From positions 62,001-126,000 of the forward strand of contig NZ_FPBH01000025.1 of NCBI RefSeq assembly GCF_900116445.1: DNA of 64,000 bases, in the 5' to 3' direction. Made by a program: the position numbers and the translations under genes. Below, in pieces: positions 52,513 through 60,915 of the stretch; position 1 is the stretch's first letter, and every line of letters begins with the position of its first letter. Under the pieces are notes generated by a model. That model saw only the letters and a program-made list of their open reading frames with translations, made no database searches and was not told the origin of the DNA. This stretch comes from Paraburkholderia aspalathi (GTDB lineage Bacteria > Pseudomonadota > Gammaproteobacteria > Burkholderiales > Burkholderiaceae).

Positions 52513-53156
52513 GATATGTCCTCCTCGACGCCGTCGAGCAGGCTCGACACCGCCTGCTCCCAGCTCGTGAGACCCCGCCTGCTTTTGTAATGCGAGAGGC
52601 GATCGAAGACGTCCCGATGCAAACACAGCCAGGCGCCGTTCGGGTAGTAGCGGGTCATCATGTCGCGCCATAGCGCGACGGGTAGCCGGTACGCCGCTTC
52701 CTTGTGCCAGGGAATCGGCGCGGCCTGCAACGCGCCGTCGTCTTCGCGATAGAACACCGTGCCGCTGAATTGCAGCATCAGTGGAATCTCGCCTTCTTCA
52801 AGGCCGTGAAAATATTTGGTTGCGGCCACATTGAAGTCGTAGCTGCATGGCACCGGCAAATCGAGCGTGCATTCGCCGGTAAACGGTGGCGCGACTATCG
52901 ACGTATGCGCCCATAGCAGCGTACGCAGCGTCTCGCCCCAACGCGGCGGCGCCCCGAACAGGTCCTCGAGTCCGTACTGCTCGGCGGGCGCGTAGCGGCG
53001 CTGCGTTGCTTCGATCTGGATCTGGCATTGCAACGTGATGCTGGCGATCTCTTCCTGCGCCGGGGTATTGGCGATACGCAGCCTGAACGTCAGCAGCGGC
53101 GCTGCGGCGAACGGCACGACTTCCGCCGACTCGACAGTGAACTCGAGATCAGGCAT
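52509..53156 (-). CDS. DUF6084 family hydrogenase accessory protein
   Basis: A 215-residue soluble protein beginning PDLEFTVESAEVVPFAAAP. I assign it to DUF6084, a family seen in group 1h hydrogenase operons, from memory of sequence style and context; its function is not known. It looks beta-sandwich-like (LTFRLRIAN and ITLQCQIQIEA strands). The ATG at 53156 overlaps the end of the DUF5947 gene by eight bases, and an earlier in-frame start would lie inside that gene. Its stop overlaps the next GTG. Confidence 0.75.
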   Translation of the reverse strand: MPDLEFTVESAEVVPFAAAPLLTFRLRIANTPAQEEIASITLQCQIQIEATQRRYAPAEQYGLEDLFGAPPRWGETLRTLLWAHTSIVAPPFTGECTLDLPVPCSYDFNVAATKYFHGLEEGEIPLMLQFSGTVFYREDDGALQAAPIPWHKEAAYRLPVALWRDMMTRYYPNGAWLCLHRDVFDRLSHYKSRRGLTSWEQAVSSLLDGVEEDIS

Positions 53157-53784
53157 GGAGCAGGCCCTCCGGCACGCGGCCATGGGCCTTCAGTGCGGCG
53201 AAGAAACGATGAATCGAATCCCACGCCTCCCTGCCGCCGGACAGTCCGCGCCACCGCGCGCGAATCACGCCGGTTAGCGCGTAGCACTGGTCGATCGGCA
53301 CACGGTAGTAATCGCGCGCGCCTTCGCTGCGGTTGACCAGCAGCGCTTCGACGTCGGGTTGCAGTTGCGCGAGCAACGGGTTTTCCGCGACCAGTTCGTC
53401 CCACGCCCGCAGTTCCAGGAGCGATTGCGTGCCGCCGGCCGGTCCGGGATACAACGCCACGACGCGTTGCGCCGCGCTGTCATGAAAGAAGAACGCGATA
53501 TCGATGGGAATCGCCAGCGCGTCCCATTGCGCATCGCTCATGCGAAAACCGTTGAGATAGTGTGCGTCGCGCGGCACCGGACGATAGCGCGCATTCTGCT
53601 GACTGCCGAACAGCAGCGCGCACGCGCGGCAACAGCAAAAGAGCTGTCGTTTGGCGGTTTCGAACAGATGCGGATGATCGGGCAGTAGCGGCAGGCCGCA
53701 CAACTCGCACTGTATGCCGTCGGCGTTGCGCACGAATTGGCGCAGCCGCGCGACCCAGCCGCGTGTCGGAGCGGCGGGCGTCAT
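53149..53784 (-). CDS. DUF5947 family hydrogenase accessory protein
   Basis: A 211-residue soluble protein with a cysteine cluster near residues 26-56 (CELCGLPLLPDHPH and FCCCRACALLF) that could bind zinc or an iron-sulfur centre, followed by a segment with IAFFFHDSAAQRVVALYPGPAG. I place it in DUF5947 on sequence and context. The family is a constant neighbour of group 1h hydrogenases and its role is unknown. It overlaps the NifU-like gene by four bases upstream and DUF6084 by eight bases downstream. Confidence 0.78.
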   Translation of the reverse strand: MTPAAPTRGWVARLRQFVRNADGIQCELCGLPLLPDHPHLFETAKRQLFCCCRACALLFGSQQNARYRPVPRDAHYLNGFRMSDAQWDALAIPIDIAFFFHDSAAQRVVALYPGPAGGTQSLLELRAWDELVAENPLLAQLQPDVEALLVNRSEGARDYYRVPIDQCYALTGVIRARWRGLSGGREAWDSIHRFFAALKAHGRVPEGLLHA

Positions 53785-54395
53785 TGCGCGCCGGCCTCGG
53801 TCCGGCTTGCTACCTCATTTGCTACCTGATTTGTCACGTCCTTTGCTACGTCATCCGCCGCATCGGTGTGATGCGGCACAAAGCGCAGCTCGTGCACATT
53901 GACGTCCGTCAGACCTGCAATCTCGACACGCATCGCTTCCGGCGCTGCTTCGAAAATCGCGCGTTCGATTTCCTGCTGCAATTCGCCCACTGAGTTGTGC
54001 TTGCCCTGCAGACGGCCGGCCACGCGCACACGCACGGCCTCCTCCGCGGCGTCGAGCAACTCGATCTGGATGCCCTGTACGCCAAGCAACGGCCGCATCT
54101 TCTCGACTGCACGCGACACGCGCGTCGGCAGATCCTGCGGATGCAAGCCGTGCAACAGCAGCAACGCGGACACACCGGCGTCGCGCTCGAACGCTTCGAT
54201 CATGGCGTCGTCCATCACGCCCGCCTCCGACACGATCTCCATCAGCCGTGCGAGCCCGTTCGTGTGCAGATCGAGAACGACCTGCAGCAGCTCTTTGGCC
54301 GGCTCACGCGCGCGCGGATCGTCGAGCGCTTCCAGCGCCGCAATCAATTCGTCGATGCGGCGTTGCTGGGCGACGACCGCGCTCTCGTTGCTCAC
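53781..54395 (-). CDS. NifU-like protein without cysteines, hydrogenase-linked
   Basis: A 204-residue soluble protein. Residues ~110-170 resemble the NifU C-terminal domain (MRPLLGVQGIQIELLD, VRVRVAG), but the Cys-x-x-Cys iron-sulfur motif is replaced by GRLQGKHNS and the whole protein contains no Cys. It therefore cannot carry a cluster in the usual way. An N-terminal helical region of ~90 residues precedes it, and a repetitive Val/Ala-rich tail ends it. The GTG start overlaps the hhyL stop (GTGA). It may be a structural or docking protein for the complex. Confidence 0.8.
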   Translation of the reverse strand: MSNESAVVAQQRRIDELIAALEALDDPRAREPAKELLQVVLDLHTNGLARLMEIVSEAGVMDDAMIEAFERDAGVSALLLLHGLHPQDLPTRVSRAVEKMRPLLGVQGIQIELLDAAEEAVRVRVAGRLQGKHNSVGELQQEIERAIFEAAPEAMRVEIAGLTDVNVHELRFVPHHTDAADDVAKDVTNQVANEVASRTEAGAQ

Positions 54396-56206
54396 GTGTG
54401 TGCTCCCTGCATCACGCCAAAGGTCGGCGAGTGCGACGTATCGATCGTCTTGCCGTTGCCGACGTACATATGCACGCCGCACGGCAGGCACGGGTCGAAG
54501 CTGCGCACCGCGCGCATGATGTCGATGCCCTTGAACTTGTCCGGCCCGTTCTCTTCGAAGATCGGCGTGTTCTGCACCGCGTCTTCATAGGGCCCAGGCG
54601 TACCGTAGATATCGCGCGGATTGGCGTTCCACGGTGTGGGTGGATACGGATGATAGTTGGCGATCTTGCCGTCGCGGATCACGAGGTGATGCGAGAGTAC
54701 GCCGCGCACTGCTTCGTGGAAACCACAACCGATCCCCTCTTCCGGCACCGTGAAGTCGCTGAACGTGCGAGTGCGTCCCGCGTGCAATTCGGCCAGCGCC
54801 TGCTCGGCAAAGTACAAGGCCGCAGCCGCTGAATACGCCTGAAAATACGTGCGGGAGCGATCGCGTTCGATCGCATTGCTCCACTTCGGAATCTTCCATT
54901 CGAACTCGACTTCGGGCTTGAGCGCGGTTTTCGGCAAATAGATCTTCACGCTGTGACCCGTCGCCTTGATATAGCCGATATCGACCAGACCCGCCAACGC
55001 CGTGGCCCACAAGCGCGCGATCGGTCCACCGCCGGTGTCGAGCGCAAGGTGATCGCCAGTGCGCTTGTCGAGCCAGCGCGGCGACATCACCCACGTGTAG
55101 TTGCCGTCGAATTTGCGCTTCTGTGGATGCGGCAGCGTGGTCTGATTCCACGGATGCTTACGGTCCACCGGATTGCCGAGTGGATCGTTCTTGACGAAGG
55201 TCTCTTCGTGATCCCAGTCGTCGTAATAGGAACTGCCCAGCAGGATGCGGATGTTCAGGTTGATATCGACGAGATCGGTCGTCACCAGTTCGCCGTCCAC
55301 TACCACGCCGGGCGTGACGAACATGCCACGGCCCCATTGCGTCATCGTGTTGTAGTTGTAGTCGCATACGTTCGGGTCCTGGAACGACCCCCAGCAACCG
55401 AGCAGAATGCGACGGCGGCCGACTTCTTCGTAACCCGGCAACGCTTCATAGAAGAAGTCGAACAGATCGTCATGCAACGGCACGACTTTCTTCATGAACT
55501 CGACGTACTTCATCAAGCGCGTGATGTAGTCCGTGAACAACTGAATGGTCGGCACCGTACCCACACCACCGGGATAAAGCGTCGACGGATGCACGTGACG
55601 TCCTTCCATCAGGCAGAACATCTCGCGTGTATAGCGGCTGACCATCAAGGTCTCGCGATAGAACTCGCCGGTGAACGGATTGAGCGCGGTCATGATGTCC
55701 GCGATGGTTTTATAGCCGTGCTTGTCCGCGTGCGGCGCAGGTGTTTTCTGTGCCTTGTCCCACACGCCGGGATTGGTCTCCTTGACCATCCTCTCGCAGA
55801 AATCCACGCCTACGAGGTTGTCCTGGAAGATGTTGTGGTCGAACATGTATTCGGCCGCTTCGCCCAGATTGACGATCCATTCGGCAATCGCCGGCGGCTT
55901 CACACCGTAGGCCATGTTCTGCGCGTACACCGAACAGGTCGCGTGGTTGTCACCGCAGATTCCGCAGATGCGGCTCGTGATGAAGTGTGCGTCGCGCGGG
56001 TCTTTGCCCTTCATGAAAATGCTGTAGCCACGAAAGATCGACGACGTGCTGTAGCACTCCGCCACGCGGCGGTTCGCAAAATCGATTTTGGTGTAAATCC
56101 CCAGACTGCCGACGATCCGCGTAATCGGATCCCAGTTCATCTCGACCAGCTTGCCCGGCGCTGCCTGGGTACTGGTGGTCGCTTCAGGTGCGGTACTAAC
56201 GGCCAT
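54392..56206 (-). CDS. hhyL: Group 1h [NiFe] hydrogenase large subunit
   Basis: A 604-residue catalytic subunit holding the NiFe(CN)2CO site. The N-terminal L1 motif is RICGICGDNH near residue 80 and the C-terminal L2 motif is DPCLPCGVH, His at residue 579. A 25-residue tail after that His must be cut off by the dedicated protease. The subgroup is called from the small subunit and the operon content. These enzymes oxidise hydrogen at low concentrations in the presence of oxygen. It follows hhyS by 48 bases with GGGAGAAGG before the ATG. The equivalent genes of Cupriavidus are called hofG/hofK as I recall. Confidence 0.93.
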   Translation of the reverse strand: MAVSTAPEATTSTQAAPGKLVEMNWDPITRIVGSLGIYTKIDFANRRVAECYSTSSIFRGYSIFMKGKDPRDAHFITSRICGICGDNHATCSVYAQNMAYGVKPPAIAEWIVNLGEAAEYMFDHNIFQDNLVGVDFCERMVKETNPGVWDKAQKTPAPHADKHGYKTIADIMTALNPFTGEFYRETLMVSRYTREMFCLMEGRHVHPSTLYPGGVGTVPTIQLFTDYITRLMKYVEFMKKVVPLHDDLFDFFYEALPGYEEVGRRRILLGCWGSFQDPNVCDYNYNTMTQWGRGMFVTPGVVVDGELVTTDLVDINLNIRILLGSSYYDDWDHEETFVKNDPLGNPVDRKHPWNQTTLPHPQKRKFDGNYTWVMSPRWLDKRTGDHLALDTGGGPIARLWATALAGLVDIGYIKATGHSVKIYLPKTALKPEVEFEWKIPKWSNAIERDRSRTYFQAYSAAAALYFAEQALAELHAGRTRTFSDFTVPEEGIGCGFHEAVRGVLSHHLVIRDGKIANYHPYPPTPWNANPRDIYGTPGPYEDAVQNTPIFEENGPDKFKGIDIMRAVRSFDPCLPCGVHMYVGNGKTIDTSHSPTFGVMQGAHT

Positions 56207-56254
56207 GACCTTCTCCCTGCTGACAAGTCGAATTCCGCCAACTACGCCGCCAGA

Positions 56255-57313
56255 TCAGCGACGGTAGCCGGTAGTGAGTTTCGAACCGTTGTGACGCCAT
56301 TTCGGCTCGTCGTTGAGCGTGTTCCTGGTCAGCTTGCGCAGACTGCGAATCAGCGGCCCATAACTCTTGATGAGATTCGACGACAGCACCGCTCCCGGCG
56401 GCTCATCCATGAACGGCATGAACTTGTCGGGAAAGCCTGGCATCGTGCAGCCAATGCAAATCCCCCCTACATTCGGACAGCCGCCAATGCCGGCCATCCA
56501 GCCGCGCTTGGGCACGTTGCACTGCACGACCGGCCCCCAGCAACCCAGCTTGACGATGCAATTCGGGCTGCCGTATTCGGTGGCGAAGATCGCCTGCTCG
56601 TAGGAGCCCGCACGATCGCAACCGTCGTGAACCGTGCGTGTAAACAACCACCTCGGCCGCAGCGCTTCGTCGAGCGGAATCATCGGCGCGAGGCCCGCCA
56701 GTTGATAGAGCAGATAGAGCAACGTCTCCATGAAGTTGTCCGGCTGCACCGGACAACCCGGCACGTTGACGATCGGCAAGCCCGCTTTCGACTTCCAGTC
56801 CCAGCCGAGATAGTCGGCGAGGCCCATGCAGCCGGTCGGATTGCCTTCCATCGCGTGAATGCCGCCGTAGGTCGCGCAGGTACCCGCGCCGACCACCGCC
56901 AGCGCGCGCGGCGCAAGCCGGTCGAGCCATTGCGGAATCGTGATCGGTTCCTGCGTGTCGGGGTCGGTGCCCAGTGCGGCCCAATATCCTTCGCGATTGA
57001 TACGTTCGTTTGGAATCGATCCTTCCATTACCAGCACGAAGTTCTCAAGCTCGCCACGCGCGGCCTGATGAAACGGCTTGAGAAACTCGTCGCCGTTTTC
57101 ATACGCCAATACGGGGTTATGCAAATGCACCTTTGGTAGACCGGGAATAGCACCAAGAATTACATCCTCGATGCTCGGCTGAGTCGCCGCGGTAATTGAT
57201 ACCGAATCACCGTCGCAGCCGAGGCCCGCGGTAATCCAGATGATGTGCACATCCTTGAGAGCCGGCGCGTGCTGAGTCTTGCGCCCATAGGGGACGTTGT
57301 CTGCTTCTGCCAT
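56255..57313 (-). CDS. hhyS: Group 1h [NiFe] hydrogenase small subunit
   Basis: A 352-residue iron-sulfur subunit relaying electrons from the active site. It has no Tat signal, unlike membrane-bound uptake hydrogenases. The proximal-cluster motif reads GLGCDGD: Cys33 is present but the usual second Cys is Asp36, a feature known from actinobacterial-type enzymes such as that of Cupriavidus necator. Further ligands are in GAGTCATYGG, PGCPVQP, HDGCDRAG, SPNCIVKLGC and the GGCPN to GCTMPGFPDKF stretch. The ATG at 57313 follows GGAGACACT. First gene of the operon. Confidence 0.94.
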   Translation of the reverse strand: MAEADNVPYGRKTQHAPALKDVHIIWITAGLGCDGDSVSITAATQPSIEDVILGAIPGLPKVHLHNPVLAYENGDEFLKPFHQAARGELENFVLVMEGSIPNERINREGYWAALGTDPDTQEPITIPQWLDRLAPRALAVVGAGTCATYGGIHAMEGNPTGCMGLADYLGWDWKSKAGLPIVNVPGCPVQPDNFMETLLYLLYQLAGLAPMIPLDEALRPRWLFTRTVHDGCDRAGSYEQAIFATEYGSPNCIVKLGCWGPVVQCNVPKRGWMAGIGGCPNVGGICIGCTMPGFPDKFMPFMDEPPGAVLSSNLIKSYGPLIRSLRKLTRNTLNDEPKWRHNGSKLTTGYRR

Positions 57314-57687
57314 GATGAGTGTCTCCACTGCGAACCACGTTCTTTTCAGGTCAGGCAAAGATACGTGGCGAGTGCCGCACGGCAGTCACGTGTCCAGCAA
57401 TCGATCGATAAGTATTCCGCGCGATGCGGTTAAAAGGATCGGATTTGCTGCATGTATTGTTGGTGATAGGTGCCCACCGTGATGAGCCCGAAAAACTTTT
57501 TTGAGTATAGTTCAGCGATACGAAATAACCCAATTTCCGTAACTAACTCACTAAACTACGCGCAGCGTATTGGACCGATAAGGACTCGACAGGCGTGCCT
57601 TTTGTAATTCTCTGACGATAGCCCTTAAGGGTTTAGCTCAATGCCGCGTAAGCGTCATCAATCGCGACCGTTGATATGCCGCCACGC
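57314..57687. other. 374-base intergenic region, hydrogenase operon promoter
   Basis: The gap between the nickel permease gene (its 3' end, 57688) and the hydrogenase small-subunit start must contain the promoter of the 15-gene operon. It is visibly more AT-rich than its surroundings, especially 57420-57620. The only motif I would point to is the sigma-54-like site at 57382-57396. I see no gene or RNA here. Confidence 0.6.
57382..57396 (-). promoter_or_regulatory. Possible sigma-54-type promoter of the hydrogenase operon
   Basis: On the minus strand TGGACACGTGACTGC has GG and GC separated by exactly ten bases, the hallmark of -24/-12 promoters, but the intervening bases match the consensus only partly. 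It lies about 70 bases upstream of the hhyS start. In other Burkholderiaceae hydrogenase genes are sigma-54 dependent, which makes it worth noting. Confidence 0.3.
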
Positions 57688-58743
57688 TCACGAGTGGATC
57701 TCGAGTTCCTCGAATCGCATCCATTTGTAAACCGCGACCGACAATAACCAGCTCGCCAGAAATACGCCAATGATCGCGTAGCCGATCATGCCGAAGTTCT
57801 CATTCAGACTGCCCACCATCTGCCAGAATCCGCCATTCAGATGCAGCTTGTCCGCCAGTAATCCGAGGCCTTCTATGCCGCCGACAAGAAGCGCGACAAG
57901 CACCGAGATCGTCGTGATGGTGACGTTGTAGTAGAGCTTGCGAACCGGCTTCACGAAGGCCCATCCATAGGCGCCCAGCATCAGGATGCTGTCGGTCGTA
58001 TCGATCAGCGTCATGCCTGCCATGAACAGCACCGGAAACACCAGGATCGACCAGATCGATATGCCCTGTGCGGCGCCGGCAGCGGATATGCCGAGCAGGC
58101 CGACTTCGGTTGCGGTATCGAAACCCAGCCCGAACAGAAAGCCGAGCGGGTACATGTGCCAGCTCCTGCTGATCAGACGGAACAACGGCCGGAAAATACG
58201 CGCGAGCAAACCGCGATTCGCAAGCAGCATGTCGAGATCTTCATCGACATAAGGCTCGCCTCGGCGCACGCGCCGAAAAGCGCGCAGCACCGAGCGCAGC
58301 ACGATCAGATTCAGGAGTGCAATGGCAAACAGGAAGAACGTCGACACCAGCGTGCCGATCATGGCGCCGGTTTCCTTGAAGCCACTTATACGGCTTTGCA
58401 ACGCCATGGCGGTCGCCGCAATGCCGATGGTCGCGAGAACGACGATGGTGGCGTGGCCGAGCGAGAACATCAGTCCGACCGTCACCGGACGTTGGCCGGA
58501 CTGCATCAGCTTGCGCGTGACGTTGTCGATGGCCGCGATATGATCCGCGTCCACCGCATGCCTCAGACCAAACGAATAAGCCAGCAGGCAGGAGCCCATC
58601 AGCAGCGGATAGCCGCGGAACGCCACGAAGGCCGCCACCCAAGCCGCGATATTGAAAGTAAGTAGTAACGCGTACAGCCATGCGATCTGGCGGCGCTGAT
58701 GGCCGTTTTCCTCGCCGAGGAGCGCCTTCACAAACTCCACCAT
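57688..58743 (-). CDS. High-affinity nickel/cobalt permease (NiCoT, HoxN/NixA family)
   Basis: A 351-residue inner-membrane transporter with about eight hydrophobic segments. The signature RHAVDADHIAAIDNVTRK (segment II) and LGFDTATEV identify the NiCoT family. It would import nickel for the hydrogenase upstream. The ATG at 58743 (MVEFVKALLG) was chosen as the family start. It lies 157 bases after the CopC-like gene on the same strand and 374 bases before the hydrogenase operon start in the same direction. Confidence 0.93.
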   Translation of the reverse strand: MVEFVKALLGEENGHQRRQIAWLYALLLTFNIAAWVAAFVAFRGYPLLMGSCLLAYSFGLRHAVDADHIAAIDNVTRKLMQSGQRPVTVGLMFSLGHATIVVLATIGIAATAMALQSRISGFKETGAMIGTLVSTFFLFAIALLNLIVLRSVLRAFRRVRRGEPYVDEDLDMLLANRGLLARIFRPLFRLISRSWHMYPLGFLFGLGFDTATEVGLLGISAAGAAQGISIWSILVFPVLFMAGMTLIDTTDSILMLGAYGWAFVKPVRKLYYNVTITTISVLVALLVGGIEGLGLLADKLHLNGGFWQMVGSLNENFGMIGYAIIGVFLASWLLSVAVYKWMRFEELEIHS

Positions 58744-58855
58744 GGGTTCTCTCCCGGGAGGCCAAGGCCGGCTGCGTTGCACAGCCAGGCGCTTAACGCC
58801 TGCATTCGATGATAGTACTTTTCAAGCGCATCCGATCCCGGGCGAAATCGGACAC

Positions 58856-58887
58856 GCCGCGCCACCATTGCGATGACGCGGCGCGGC
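58856..58887. other. Inverted repeat after the CopC-like gene
   Basis: GCCGCGCC (58856-58863) and GGCGCGGC (58880-58887) form a perfect eight-base stem with a 16-base loop just beyond the stop of the CopC-like gene. No T-run follows on the minus strand, so it is at best a weak or Rho-assisted terminator. Confidence 0.35.
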
Positions 58888-58899
58888 ACGGTTTCAGTG

Positions 58900-59280
58900 C
58901 TACTTCACGTCGAATGCGTAGTCGCCATGCGTACGATGCCCGTCGGAAGCCACGGCCACCCAGTGCACGGTGTAGTGACCTGCCGCGAGCGTCGGTAGCG
59001 GCACAGCGATCGCCGCCGCCTGATGGGCGTCGACTGCGGACTTCTCCGTGTTGACCTGCTTGCCGCTTGCGTCGGTCACCGTCAGCGAACTGAATGACGG
59101 CTCGAGCGGCCCGTCGAATATCACGCGGACCTGAGCGGGCGACGCCACCGTCGCGCCGGCACCCGGCTCCTGCTTCTGCGGAAATACATGGGCGAAAGCG
59201 GCACTCGCGAACGCGAGCCCGGCAATCAGCAAGGGCACCTTCGCTGCGGCGCGCAGCCAGTCATGTCGATCGTTTTTCAT
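58900..59280 (-). CDS. CopC-domain periplasmic protein
   Basis: A 126-residue exported protein of the CopC/YobA family. A signal peptide (residues ~1-33, hydrophobic LLIAGLAFASAAFA) is cut so that the mature protein starts with His in AHVFP, the N-terminal copper ligand of CopC proteins; a second His set is in DGHRTHGDYAF near the end. AGGAG precedes the ATG. It lies between an outer-membrane protein gene and the nickel permease gene, so it may bind copper or another divalent metal in the periplasm. Confidence 0.87.
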   Translation of the reverse strand: MKNDRHDWLRAAAKVPLLIAGLAFASAAFAHVFPQKQEPGAGATVASPAQVRVIFDGPLEPSFSSLTVTDASGKQVNTEKSAVDAHQAAAIAVPLPTLAAGHYTVHWVAVASDGHRTHGDYAFDVK

Positions 59281-59316
59281 CGCTTGCTCCTGCGTTACGG
59301 TGTTCATACGTTACTG

Positions 59317-60213
59317 TTACTGGAAGAGAGGCTTGCCGATAGTAGTGGGCGCGACATCGTCGAAGAAAATATGCGCCTGAACCAGAATGCCCACATGCGA
59401 GCCGCTAGCGCGGTTGATCGGGATTTGCGCTTCAACGCCGAACTGGCCATAGCGGTTGATCCAGATGAAGCCCGGATTGACCGTGCCGGTTGTCTGCCCC
59501 TGGCTTCTCGAGAGCGGAACTTCCACTAGCGGAATCACGTTCGCCAACGGCTGCGGCAAGCCGATGTCGTGCACGTGCTGCTGCAGATACGGCAAGCTGT
59601 ATTGCACCGTGAAGCCGTAGTTGAACGCGTTCGGCTGCCCTGCCCCGGTTGTCAGCGCCGGGCCGGCTTCACCCGTGATCGCGATCGGCCGCAGATAGGC
59701 AAGCGATGCGGGAAGATCGCCCATGCCCTTGCCGGCGTAAATCGTCGGCGAGATCGTCGAAAAGTTGTCCGCAATCGCTCGGCTTCCCGTGCCGCCGAGT
59801 TCAGCGTTCACACCGACCGAGGTCATGAACTCGTGTTCATCGTTGACGTAGAGCAAGTACTTCAGACCGACACCGAAGTTGTCGAAGCCACGCGCTTTGG
59901 GATTGTTTTGCATCGCGTAGGTGCCGTCTACCGAGACCGCCAGCCGCGGTGTGATCAGCTTGTCGTACTCGAAGTCGAATGTATTGATGCTTTGATCGCC
60001 GGCGTCGCCGGGTACGCGCTGATGGCCGTACTCGAGGTTGGCTTCATCGCCGACACCGGGATCGTCGACGGCCATTGTCGACGGAAAGACGCGATTACCT
60101 GCAATCGCGTGAGCACTGGCGAAGGAAGGAGCGAAGAGAAATACGCTGGCGGTCGCCGCAAGGAGCGACGCCGCGCGCAGCGGTAGCGCGCTGCGCGTTG
60201 CCTGGGTTTGCAT
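59317..60213 (-). CDS. Predicted outer-membrane beta-barrel protein, metal-linked
   Basis: A 298-residue exported protein. A signal peptide (residues ~1-35, ending SFASAHA) precedes a sequence of alternating amphipathic strands with a C-terminal aromatic end (KPLFQ) consistent with an outer-membrane beta-barrel. I do not recognise a specific family. Genes of this type occur with CopC-like and DUF2946 genes in Burkholderiaceae, suggesting metal transport or sensing. AGGATG precedes the ATG. It starts 105 bases after the DUF2946 gene. Confidence 0.72.
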   Translation of the reverse strand: MQTQATRSALPLRAASLLAATASVFLFAPSFASAHAIAGNRVFPSTMAVDDPGVGDEANLEYGHQRVPGDAGDQSINTFDFEYDKLITPRLAVSVDGTYAMQNNPKARGFDNFGVGLKYLLYVNDEHEFMTSVGVNAELGGTGSRAIADNFSTISPTIYAGKGMGDLPASLAYLRPIAITGEAGPALTTGAGQPNAFNYGFTVQYSLPYLQQHVHDIGLPQPLANVIPLVEVPLSRSQGQTTGTVNPGFIWINRYGQFGVEAQIPINRASGSHVGILVQAHIFFDDVAPTTIGKPLFQ

Positions 60214-60318
60214 GGTTCATCCTGTTCATGGGTCGTGACAATGCCGGCGCGCGCGTCGACTAACGGACGTGCGGCGGCATCGCGATGCGCTCATGGCATC
60301 GCAACGGTATGACTCGAA

Positions 60319-60765
60319 TCAGGATGCGAACGGAGGGGCGCGGGGCTGCGCGAAGGTGAGCGGCTCGACGCGGCGAACGCGTTCGAAGCGGGTCGCGACG
60401 GTGTGCTGGACAGCACGGACGGTGACGAAAAACAGCGCCTCGACGCTGGGCACCGCCGGCATGTGAGCGAGCAGACTGCAATAGCCGCAGGCGTCACCGT
60501 CGGACATGGCTGCGTGTTGAGCGTGTTTGCTGCCAGAGTTGTCCGAGGCCTGATCGTGCATGGAGGACATGGAGGGCATCGACGACATGGCGCCCATGTC
60601 CGGCATGGAAGCCATCGACGGCATCGAGCAATGCTCGCCTCCCATTCCGGCTTCACCGCCATTGCGTGCGGCGAGCGAATGGGAGATCGTTGGCGCGAGC
60701 GTAGCCATCAGGATCGCAAACAATCCCAGCCAACTGCCGATCTTCCGATGGAAACGACTCAACAT
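60319..60765 (-). CDS. DUF2946 family membrane-anchored metal-linked protein
   Basis: A 148-residue protein with one N-terminal hydrophobic segment (WLGLFAILMATLAPTISH), then a Met/His/Ser-rich linker (residues ~40-90) and the family motif CGYCSLLAHMP near residue 92. DUF2946 members are found with copper genes. The Met- and His-rich segment fits soft-metal binding in the periplasm. It heads the run with the outer-membrane protein, CopC-like and nickel permease genes. Function not known. Confidence 0.82.
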   Translation of the reverse strand: MLSRFHRKIGSWLGLFAILMATLAPTISHSLAARNGGEAGMGGEHCSMPSMASMPDMGAMSSMPSMSSMHDQASDNSGSKHAQHAAMSDGDACGYCSLLAHMPAVPSVEALFFVTVRAVQHTVATRFERVRRVEPLTFAQPRAPPFAS

Positions 60766-60915
60766 GCGCCCGGCGACACGATAAGAAGCTGTCGCAGATT
60801 ATGCCATGGCCTAACGCGTGTCCTGGCCGCCAAGGCGCCGGTTATGCCGAACATTTGGCCGATACGCAGCAGACAGTGGACAATGCCTCATCCCGGCTAC
60901 CGGCACGGAGTGCCC

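Noticed and set aside
54953..57139. 728-codon plus-strand frame opposite the hydrogenase subunits
   Set aside because: Antisense shadow of unmistakable hydrogenase genes.
56255..57313. Membrane-bound group 1d hydrogenase (HoxK/HupS type)
   Set aside because: No Tat signal, no C-terminal anchor, no cytochrome b gene, and the Asp-for-Cys proximal motif all point to group 1h.
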